Below are positions 6,996 to 13,984 of a DNA stretch of 32,901 nucleotides, piece by piece. How positions within the stretch are numbered: the first letter of the stretch is position 1; each line of letters begins with the position of its first letter. The position numbers and the translations under genes are program-made. The notes beneath the pieces are model-generated. The model was not told where the DNA came from. It did not search any database and saw only the letters and a list, made by a program, of their open reading frames with translations. Source of the stretch: Rugamonas violacea (GTDB lineage Bacteria; Pseudomonadota; Gammaproteobacteria; Burkholderiales; Burkholderiaceae_D); the NCBI RefSeq assembly GCF_016461825.1, contig NZ_JAEMNU010000031.1:1-32901 (forward strand), read 5' to 3'.

Positions 6996-7701
6996 ACCAC
7001 AACACGAGACCGACACCCCGGCCTTATCCACCGTTGCCAGCGAAGCCGGCGAGGGCGCGCCGCCGGCCACGGCGCTGTTCAACGGCGACAGCGGCGAGCT
7101 GCCGCTAGACACGCGGCGCGCGCTGGTGCAACTGCTGTCCGGCCCGGCGCTGGACGGCCGCCGCCACGCCAAGCTGTGGCCCATCCTGCTGCGCGACGAG
7201 GTGACGGTGCGGCGCCGCCTGGCCGAGCTGTTCCTGGAGCTGGTGATCGACCGCGACATGCAGGTAGCCTTCACCCGCCAGGCCGACACCGGCGACTTGG
7301 AAGTGCCGCTGCTGCTGCGCCGCGCCCAGTTGACCTTCATCGATTCGATCCTGCTGCTCTACCTGCGCCAGCGCCTGACCCAGGCCGACGCCCAGGGCGA
7401 GCGCGCCGTGGTCGACCTGGGCGAGATCGTCGACAACCTCACGCTGTACGAGCGCGCCGCCAGCACCGACCGCGCCGGCTTCACCAAGCGGGTCAACGCC
7501 TCGGTGGAGAAAATCAAGAAGCACAATATCCTGCAGAAGATCCGCGCCAGCGACGAGCGCTTCGAAATCTCGCCCACCCTCAAGCTGCTGTTCTCGGCCG
7601 AGGAAATCCAGACGCTGACCGCGCTGTACCGGCGCATGGCGGCGGGCGACCCGGCAGCGCTGGGCAAGCAGCCCACGCCCGACGAGGAGGACGAGCAATG
7701 A
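6982..7701 (+). CDS. jetB: Wadjet subunit JetB (DUF4194)
   Basis: The 239-residue protein corresponds to the DUF4194 (JetB, KITE/MukE-like) subunit. After an acidic, disordered N-terminus (about 1-40) comes a winged-helix region. It is recognisable by LWPILLRDEVTVRRRLAELF, then a FIDSILLLYLRQRL helix, and a KHNILQKI-DERFEISPTLKLLFS segment typical of this family. JetB dimers bind the kleisin JetA and support loading of the motor on DNA. I chose the ATG at 6982 (AGGA nine bases upstream) over a TTG at 6964. It overlaps jetA by 14 bases and jetC by the ATGA at 7698-7701, so the stoichiometry is probably set by coupled translation. Confidence 0.92.
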   Translation: MNWSEPQHETDTPALSTVASEAGEGAPPATALFNGDSGELPLDTRRALVQLLSGPALDGRRHAKLWPILLRDEVTVRRRLAELFLELVIDRDMQVAFTRQADTGDLEVPLLLRRAQLTFIDSILLLYLRQRLTQADAQGERAVVDLGEIVDNLTLYERAASTDRAGFTKRVNASVEKIKKHNILQKIRASDERFEISPTLKLLFSAEEIQTLTALYRRMAAGDPAALGKQPTPDEEDEQ

Positions 7702-10700
7702 CGCCCGTCGCAGCGACAGCAACACCGAACGCGCCTTCGGCTTCGGCTCCTCCTTCGGCGTCGGCGGCGAGCACGATGGCGGCGGCATCCGCGCCGGCGG
7801 CGGCGCCCACCACGCCCTTCTCGCGCGAGCAGTTCCGCATGGCGCGGCTGCAGGTGTACAACTGGGGCACCTTCGGCGAGTTGCACGAGGTGCCGATCAG
7901 CGAGCGCGGCTTCCTCATCGTCGGCCGCTCCGGCGCCGGCAAGTCGACGCTGCTGGACGCCTTTTCGGCGCTGCTGGTGCCACCGCGCTGGGTCGACTTC
8001 AACGCCGCCGCGCGCGAGGCCGACCGCGCCGGCCGCGACCGCAACCTGGTCAGCTATGTGCGCGGCGCCTGGGCGGCGCAAAGCGACGCCAGCTCGGGCG
8101 AGTACACCACGCGCTATCTGCGCAGCGGCACCACCTGGTCGGCGCTGGCGCTCAACTACCAGAACGCGCTGGGCCAGCAGGTGACGCTGGTGCAGCTGTT
8201 CTGGCTGCGCGGCGGCGCCAACGGCAACACCGACGTCAAGCGCTACTTCCTGATCTTCGAGCGCGCCTTCGACCTGCGCGAGCTGAGCGAATTCGGCGAC
8301 AGCAATTTCGACGTGCGCAAACTCAAGCAGACCTTCCCCGAGGCCCACGCGCGTGACGAATTCCGCCCCTACTGCGAGCGCTTCTGCCGCCTGCTCGGCA
8401 TCGACAGCGAAATGGCGTTGCGCCTGCTGCACAAGACCCAGTCGGCCAAAAACCTGGGCGACCTGAACGCCTTCCTGCGCGATTTCATGCTCGACAAGCC
8501 GGAGACCTTCGCCGTGGCCGACCGCCTGGTCAGCGAGTTCGGCGAACTCAACGCGGCGCACCAGGCGGTGGTGACGGCGCGCCAGCAGGTGCAGATGCTG
8601 GTGCCGGCGCGCGAGCGCCACCAGCAGATGCAGTCCATCCAATTGCAGCGCAACGGCCACGAGGAGCTGCGCGTCGGCATGCACAGCTACCGCGAGCGGC
8701 GCCGCATGGCGCTGCTGGAAACGGCCCTGGCCGCCCTCGACGTCGAGCTGGACGGCCACGCCGGCCAGCTGCGCCGCCAGCAGGACGCGCTGGACATCCG
8801 CGGCGCGGCGCTGCGCGACCTGGAGCAGCAGCGCCGCGAGGCCGGCGGCGGCCAGATCGAGCATTGGGAGAGCGAAAAGAAGGGACTGGAGGAGCAGCGC
8901 GGCGAACGTCTGCGCCGGCGCGAACAGGCGGTCACCGCCTGCGGTCAATTGGGCTGGACGCTGCCGGCCACGCCGCAGGGCTTCGCCGAGTTGCTCGGCG
9001 GCGCGCGGCAGGAACTGGCGCTATGGACCGGCGGCGGCCTGGCCGAGGAACCGCTGCTGCTGCTCGACCGCGCCCGCACCGGGGCGGTGGCCGAGCGCGA
9101 GGCGGTGGCGCAGGAGATCGCCTCGCTGCGCCGGCAGCCGTCCAACATCCCGGCGCAGATGATCGCGCTGCGGCGCGACATCGCCGCCGCCATCGGCGTG
9201 GCCGAGGCGGCGCTGCCCTTCGTCGGCGAACTGCTCGAGGTCAAGGCCGAGGAGGCGCCGTGGCGCGGCGCCGCCGAGCGCGTGTTGCACGGCTTCGCCC
9301 TATCCATCCTGGTCGACGAGGAGCACTACGCCGCGCTGGCCAACCATATCAACGGCGTCAACCTGGGCCGCCGGCTGGTGTACTTGCGCACCGGCCGCGC
9401 CGAGACGGCGGCCACGCGGCCGCTGCGCGCCAACTCGCTGGTGCTCAAGCTGAAGGTCAAGGACGGCGCCCAAGCCGACTGGCTGCGCGCCGAACTGCGC
9501 CAGCGCTTCGACTACGATTGCGTCGAATCGATCGCCGCCTTGCGCGCCGCCAGCGAGCGCGCGCTGACGCGCGAGGGCCAGGTCAAGCACAGCCGCACAC
9601 GCCACGAGAAGGACGACCGCAGCGCCATCGGCGACCGCCAGCACTGGGTGCTGGGCTTCGACAACCGCGAGAAGCTGGCCCTGTACGAGCAACAGCAGCG
9701 CGAGCTGCTGGCCCGCGTCGCCGGCTACGACGCCGAGCTGGCGCAACTGCGCCGGCGGATGGCCGAGAATGGCGCGCGGGCGCTGCAATGCCAGGTGCTG
9801 GTCAACCTGCAGTGGCAGGAGATCGACGTGCAGCCGATGGTGCAGCGCATCGCCGCCATCGACCACCAGCTCAAGGCCGCGCGCGAGGGCAACAGCGAGC
9901 TGCGCCAGATCGATGCCCGCCTGCGCGAACAGGAGGAGCTGGTGCGCCAGGCCGCCAACAGCTTGAAGGAGACCGATGTCGAGCTGCGCACCTGCCAGCG
10001 CAAGATCGACGAGCAGCGCGCCCAGTTGACGGCGCTGCGCCAGGACGCCAGCATCGTCGCGCCCACGCCGCACCAGCAGCAGGGACTCGACGAGCGCTAC
10101 GCCGCGCTGGCCGACGCCGTCACGCTGCGCACGCTCGACGCCGCCGACCGCGCCGTCAGCAAGGCGCTGGGCGCCGACATCGAGCGGCTCAACCAGGACA
10201 TCGCCCACTGCGAAAAATTCATCGAGGCCCGCTTCAGCGCCTTCATCAAGGAGTGGAAGGCCGACTCGGACGGCCTGGACGCGGCGCTGGCCGCCGCGCC
10301 GGACTTCTTCGCCAAGCTGGCGCGCCTGGAGACGGACGGTTTGCCGGCACACGAGCAGCGCTTCTTCGAGCTGCTGCAAAACCAGAGCAACCAGAACCTG
10401 GCGGCGCTGTCGACCTACCTGAACGACGCGCGCAAGGCCATCCTGGAGCGCATGGAACTGGTCAACGCCAGCCTGCGCCAGGTGCCCTTCAACCAGAACG
10501 CCGGCCAGAGCACCACGTTGCACATCCTGCCGAGCGACCGCCAACTGCCCGAGGTGCGCGAGTTCAAGCAGGACATCCACAAGGCGCTGAGCAACGCCTG
10601 GGGCGAGGAGCGCGAGGCGGCCGAGGCGCGCTTCGTCGCCCTGCGCGGCCTGGTCAACCGGCTCGGCAGCCAGGAGCCGGAGCAGCGCCGCTGGCGCGAG

Positions 10701-11165
10701 GCGGTGCTGGACGTGCGCCTGCACGTCGAGTTCACCGGCAAGGAGATCGACGCCGACGGCAACGAGGTCGAGGTCTACCAGAGCGGCGCCGGCAAGTCGG
10801 GCGGCCAGCGGCAAAAGCTGGCCACCACCTGCCTGGCCGCCGCGCTGCGCTACCAGTTGGGCGGCAGCGACCACGGCTTGCCGATGTACGCGCCGGTGGT
10901 GCTCGACGAGGCCTTCGACAAGGCCGACAACGAATTCACCGCGCTGGCCATGAACATCTTCGCCAACTTCGGCTTCCAGATGATCGTCGCCACGCCGCTC
11001 AAGTCGGTGATGACGTTGGAGCCCTTCATCGGCGGCGCCTGCTTCGTCGACATCCGCGACCGCAAAGTGTCCGGCGTGCTGATGATCGAGTACGACGGCG
11101 AACGCCAGCGTTTGCGCCTGCCCGAGCAGGCGCGCGAGGAGGCCGCCCTTGAAGCTGCCGGCTGA
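7698..11165 (+). CDS. jetC: Wadjet SMC-like ATPase JetC
   Basis: The 1155-residue protein is the SMC/SbcC-like ATPase motor of Wadjet. Walker A is GRSGAGKST at residues 76-84. The ABC signature GKSGGQRQK lies near 1032-1040. Walker B ends VVLDE at D1070/E1071, followed by AFDKAD and the switch region. Between them are two long heptad-rich coiled-coil arms (about 270-430 and 650-880) around a hinge-like region (about 510-600). JetC dimers use ATP to extrude DNA loops and measure small circular plasmids. The N-terminus has about 40 residues of Ala/Pro/Ser-rich sequence before the conserved MARLQVYNWGTF. The ATG is coupled to jetB by ATGA, but the real start could lie later, for example Met48. 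All ATPase motifs are intact. Confidence 0.94.
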   Translation: MTPVAATATPNAPSASAPPSASAASTMAAASAPAAAPTTPFSREQFRMARLQVYNWGTFGELHEVPISERGFLIVGRSGAGKSTLLDAFSALLVPPRWVDFNAAAREADRAGRDRNLVSYVRGAWAAQSDASSGEYTTRYLRSGTTWSALALNYQNALGQQVTLVQLFWLRGGANGNTDVKRYFLIFERAFDLRELSEFGDSNFDVRKLKQTFPEAHARDEFRPYCERFCRLLGIDSEMALRLLHKTQSAKNLGDLNAFLRDFMLDKPETFAVADRLVSEFGELNAAHQAVVTARQQVQMLVPARERHQQMQSIQLQRNGHEELRVGMHSYRERRRMALLETALAALDVELDGHAGQLRRQQDALDIRGAALRDLEQQRREAGGGQIEHWESEKKGLEEQRGERLRRREQAVTACGQLGWTLPATPQGFAELLGGARQELALWTGGGLAEEPLLLLDRARTGAVAEREAVAQEIASLRRQPSNIPAQMIALRRDIAAAIGVAEAALPFVGELLEVKAEEAPWRGAAERVLHGFALSILVDEEHYAALANHINGVNLGRRLVYLRTGRAETAATRPLRANSLVLKLKVKDGAQADWLRAELRQRFDYDCVESIAALRAASERALTREGQVKHSRTRHEKDDRSAIGDRQHWVLGFDNREKLALYEQQQRELLARVAGYDAELAQLRRRMAENGARALQCQVLVNLQWQEIDVQPMVQRIAAIDHQLKAAREGNSELRQIDARLREQEELVRQAANSLKETDVELRTCQRKIDEQRAQLTALRQDASIVAPTPHQQQGLDERYAALADAVTLRTLDAADRAVSKALGADIERLNQDIAHCEKFIEARFSAFIKEWKADSDGLDAALAAAPDFFAKLARLETDGLPAHEQRFFELLQNQSNQNLAALSTYLNDARKAILERMELVNASLRQVPFNQNAGQSTTLHILPSDRQLPEVREFKQDIHKALSNAWGEEREAAEARFVALRGLVNRLGSQEPEQRRWREAVLDVRLHVEFTGKEIDADGNEVEVYQSGAGKSGGQRQKLATTCLAAALRYQLGGSDHGLPMYAPVVLDEAFDKADNEFTALAMNIFANFGFQMIVATPLKSVMTLEPFIGGACFVDIRDRKVSGVLMIEYDGERQRLRLPEQAREEAALEAAG

Positions 11166-12342
11166 CGTCGGCCTGCTGTTGGCGAAGCGCTTCGCCAGCC
11201 AGCACCGCGACTGGCTGGCCGCCACCGCGGCGGACCGGCACTGGCCGCAGGTGATCGCGCTCGGCCTGCCCACCGAGCAAGCGGCGCTGCGCCAGGTGGA
11301 GGCGGTGCGCGCCTGGGCCGAGGCTTGGCGCGCCTGGCGCGGTCCCGGCGAGCTGCGCTGGACCGAACGGCGCTGGAAGGTGCTCGGCACGCAGAGTCTG
11401 CCCGACACGCTGACCCTGCACGAGCCGGCGCAGGCCGCCATGTGGAGCGGCGAGCACGAACGCTGGCAGCGCGCCGCCGCGCGTTTCGACTTGCTGACGG
11501 CGCGCTGGCCGGCGCTGGCCGGACGCCTGCCGCGCCTGTTCGGCGTGCTGGCCGACTACGCCGACGCCGACTTCCAGCGCCTGCTCGACCTGCTGGCCTG
11601 GCTGCTGGCCCATCCGCGCTCCGGCCTGTACCCGCGCCAGCTGCCGCTGGCCGGCATCGACTCAAAATGGATGGAGCAGCGCCGCGGCGTGCTGGTCGAC
11701 CTGTTGGCGGCGCTGCGCGAGGCGGCGGACCAGGACGCCGATTTCTACGCCTTGAGCGGCCTGCGGCGCCCGCCCGTCCAGCTGCGCATGCGCGTGCTCG
11801 ACGCGCGGCTGCGCGCCCGCCTGGGAGGCTTGGGCGACGTCACCGCGCCGGTGGAGGAGTTGGCCCGCCTGGCGCTGCCCGTGTCGGTGGTGCTGATCGT
11901 CGAGAATCTGCAAACCGGCCTGGCGCTGGCCGACCTGCCCGGCACGGTGGCCTTCATGGGCCTCGGCTACGGCGTCGACCTGCTGGCCCAGCTGCCCTGG
12001 ATCGCGCCGGCGCGCGGTCTGTACTGGGGCGACATCGACACGCACGGCTACGCGATCCTGCAGCGCGCCCGCGGCCATCTGCCCGGCCTCGCCTCCGTGC
12101 TGATGGACCAGGCCACGCTGCTGCGCTGCGCGCCGCTGTGGACCGACGAGAAGGTGCAGCACGGCGCGGCCGATCTGGCCGCGCTGACGGTCGCGGAGAG
12201 CCTGGTCTATCGCGGCCTCAAAGAGCAGCGCTGGCGCCCCAACCTGCGCCTGGAACAGGAGCGCATCGACTGGGACTTCGCCTGGACGGCGCTGTCACAG
12301 GCGGTGCAAGCCGCGCACCCCGGCGGGCCGGCGCCGCGCTAG
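11149..12342 (+). CDS. jetD: Wadjet nuclease subunit JetD (DUF3322-DUF2220)
   Basis: The 397-residue protein starts with TTG at 11149, 17 bases inside jetC; the N-terminus KLPADVGLLLAKRFASQHRDWL is the standard JetD beginning. Residues 1-190 form DUF3322 (DNA-binding arm). Residues about 200-390 form DUF2220, a toprim-like nuclease core related to topoisomerase VI/Spo11 partners. The metal-binding acidic residues are seen as E252 (in VLIVENLQ) and D295/D297 (in YWGDIDTHG). JetD cleaves plasmid DNA once the JetABC motor has reeled in a small circle. All catalytic residues are present, so the system appears complete. The rare start and deep overlap would keep the nuclease at low level. Confidence 0.93.
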   Translation: MKLPADVGLLLAKRFASQHRDWLAATAADRHWPQVIALGLPTEQAALRQVEAVRAWAEAWRAWRGPGELRWTERRWKVLGTQSLPDTLTLHEPAQAAMWSGEHERWQRAAARFDLLTARWPALAGRLPRLFGVLADYADADFQRLLDLLAWLLAHPRSGLYPRQLPLAGIDSKWMEQRRGVLVDLLAALREAADQDADFYALSGLRRPPVQLRMRVLDARLRARLGGLGDVTAPVEELARLALPVSVVLIVENLQTGLALADLPGTVAFMGLGYGVDLLAQLPWIAPARGLYWGDIDTHGYAILQRARGHLPGLASVLMDQATLLRCAPLWTDEKVQHGAADLAALTVAESLVYRGLKEQRWRPNLRLEQERIDWDFAWTALSQAVQAAHPGGPAPR

Positions 12343-12427
12343 CGCCGGCGGTCGGCCGGGGTCAGCCATGCGCTTGGCCACGGCGCGGGCGGCGGAATGA
12401 TGGGGCTTTCATCCCAGCAATATTCAT

Positions 12428-13222
12428 TTACGGAAATAGTCGTCCGTCGCCATCCGGCCACGCGGCCCCCGCCGGCAGGGTCGCCGCCAGCGCCCTTGCC
12501 GCCGCCCAACGGCTGGCCGGCGAAGGGTGGGTGGCCGAGTCGAAATTCGGCAGGCCGCTGCCGCGCGCCAGCTTCTTGAAATAGTTGGCCAGGCGGGCCG
12601 CCGGCCAGCCGGCGCGCCAGGCCAGCAGCAGGCCCTCGCGGTCGGCCTCGGCCTCCTGCGCCAGGCCCTGCGGCGCCAGCTTGGCGATCAGCGCGCTGTC
12701 GCTCTCCACCGCCTCCTCCAGCGCCAGGAAGGGCCGCCGCGCCCAGCCGCGATCGAGGCGCAGCGCCAGCTGGTATTCCAGCAGATTGTGGCGCAGCAAG
12801 GCATGCGCCATCTCGTGCGCCAGCAGCATGGCCAGCTCGGCGTCGGCGATCTCCAGCCGCTCCAGATAGGCCTCGCCGAGCAGCATCTTGCCGCCGGCCA
12901 TGCCATCGGCAAGATGCTCCTCGTCGGTCGTCACGTGCAACTCCCAGGCCCAATCGGCGCTGTCGGGATAGTCGCGGCGCGCCTGGGCGATCAGGCCGCC
13001 GGCGATGCGCCGCACACGCTCGAGCACGGCGCCGTGGACGTCCAGCGCGTGGGCCGCACGCAAGGCGGCGAGACGCTCGGCGTACAGCTCGGCGGCGCGG
13101 CCCGCCACCAGTTGCTGCGTGACGGCCTCGGCGTTGACACCGGCGGCGACCTGGGCGCCGGCAGACGCACTCGTCAACAACCCGAGCATCAGCAGGCACA
13201 AGGCGCGCATCGGCTGCCACAT
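12428..13222 (-). CDS. M48-family zinc metalloprotease, exported
   Basis: The 264-residue protein has a signal peptide (MWQPMRALCLLMLGLLTSASAGAQ; cleavage about 24) and an M48 peptidase domain. The HEMAH zinc/catalytic motif lies in AMLLAHEMAHALLRHN. A downstream EAEADREGL supplies the third zinc ligand Glu. The family includes HtpX- and BepA/LoiP-like enzymes; this one lacks TPR repeats and membrane helices, so it is a soluble or lipid-anchored periplasmic type, although no lipobox Cys is present. The ATG at 13222 has GGAG eight bases upstream; the longer frame to 13408 has no signal sequence and crosses the divergent promoter region. It is convergent with jetD and divergent from the phasin gene. 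Confidence 0.85.
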   Translation of the reverse strand: MWQPMRALCLLMLGLLTSASAGAQVAAGVNAEAVTQQLVAGRAAELYAERLAALRAAHALDVHGAVLERVRRIAGGLIAQARRDYPDSADWAWELHVTTDEEHLADGMAGGKMLLGEAYLERLEIADAELAMLLAHEMAHALLRHNLLEYQLALRLDRGWARRPFLALEEAVESDSALIAKLAPQGLAQEAEADREGLLLAWRAGWPAARLANYFKKLARGSGLPNFDSATHPSPASRWAAARALAATLPAGAAWPDGDGRLFP

Positions 13223-13361
13223 AGCATTTCTCCGCGGATGGAAACAGCCCCCATGGTAATGCAAAGCCGGCGCGGCGGGCGCGGCGGCGGCCATTTTCAT
13301 GCCCATGGAATACATCCATTTCCCCCGTACCAAGCTGGCCCACAGCGCGTTTCGGAATCTC

Positions 13362-13390
13362 TTGATACCGACATACAGACCTGTCACAAT
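13362..13390 (+). promoter_or_regulatory. putative phasin promoter
   Basis: TTGATA (13362-13367) and CACAAT (13385-13390) are separated by 17 bases. This would start transcription near 13397 and give a leader of about 67 bases before the phasin ATG. It lies in the 241-bp divergent region between the M48 protease and phasin genes, which otherwise holds no gene. Confidence 0.4.
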
Positions 13391-13463
13391 GAATTTCCCC
13401 CGGGCCATTGCCCCACGCTATACACCCGCCCGCTCACTGTGACAGATCCAATCGGAGGCATTT

Positions 13464-13847
13464 ATGTTCCCAGGTATCGAACAGTTCCCTACCGCCGGCA
13501 AGGCCCAGGTAGAAGCCCAACTTGAATACGTCAGCACGCTGGCCCAGACCGGTCTGGAGGGCATGGCCCGGCTGACCGCCCTGCACCTGAACCTGGCGCG
13601 CGCCGCGCTCGACGAGTATCCGGCCGCCGCGCGACAGCGGCTGTCGGCCGGCACGCCGCAGGAGTGGCTGACGGTGACGGCCGGCCAGGTCGGCCCGCAC
13701 ATCGAACGCCTGCTCAACTACGGCCGCCAGGCGGCCGAGATCACGGTCGCCCTGCAAGGCGAGCTGAGCCGCGCCACCCAGGGCGCCGCCCAGCAACAGC
13801 AGGCGGCCATGCAGGACGTCAAGGCCACGGCCACGGCCAAGAAGTAG
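13464..13847 (+). CDS. phasin-family protein (polyhydroxyalkanoate granule)
   Basis: The 127-residue protein is all-helical and amphipathic. Its early segment (EQFPTAGKAQVEAQLEYVSTLAQTG) and the following helices match the Phasin_2 type of betaproteobacteria. Phasins coat polyhydroxybutyrate granules in the cytoplasm and control their number and size. The C-terminus (QQQQAAMQDVKATATAKK) is a Gln/Ala/Lys-rich tail as in other phasins. GGAGG six bases before the ATG is a strong ribosome-binding site. The next gene is a DUF3141 protein with a PHA-synthase-like active site, separated by a dispersed palindromic repeat, which supports a shared role in storage polymer metabolism. Confidence 0.88.
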   Translation: MFPGIEQFPTAGKAQVEAQLEYVSTLAQTGLEGMARLTALHLNLARAALDEYPAAARQRLSAGTPQEWLTVTAGQVGPHIERLLNYGRQAAEITVALQGELSRATQGAAQQQQAAMQDVKATATAKK

Positions 13848-13867
13848 GCCGCCCGCCGGCTTAGGCA

Positions 13868-13937
13868 AACCCACAGGCGAAGTTCTGGGGTCGGACCCGG
13901 CGGGTCCGACCCCGGCTCTTGCCCCTGGGGTGGCTTT
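13868..13937. repeat. dispersed bipartite palindromic repeat, copy A
   Basis: The core is a perfect 12-bp hairpin, GGGGTCGGACCC (13887-13898) and GGGTCCGACCCC (13902-13913), with a GGC loop. Outer arms begin ACCCACAGGCG on the left and end in a CCCCTGGGGTGG segment on the right. Relative to copies C and D, the stem CAG/CTG is changed to CGG/CCG on both arms. Orientation is opposite to copy C. No T-run follows, so it is not a standard terminator. Confidence 0.85.
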
Positions 13938-13984
13938 GCCGTCGGCGTCCACCGCCCGCCCCACCCAACGTCATGGAGTCGCGC

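Noticed and set aside
5454..7340. 628-residue open frame antisense to jetA/jetB
   Set aside because: Gln/Leu/Ala/Arg-rich shadow of GC-rich coding sequence; the plus strand encodes clear DUF3375 and DUF4194 proteins.
9300..11441. 713-residue open frame antisense to jetC/jetD
   Set aside because: Same shadow effect; composition is not protein-like and it lies fully opposite conserved genes.
13868..13937. Repeat copy A as a rho-independent terminator for the phasin gene
   Set aside because: Strong hairpin but no T-run, and the same element occurs at other sites in both orientations, so it is better called a dispersed repeat.
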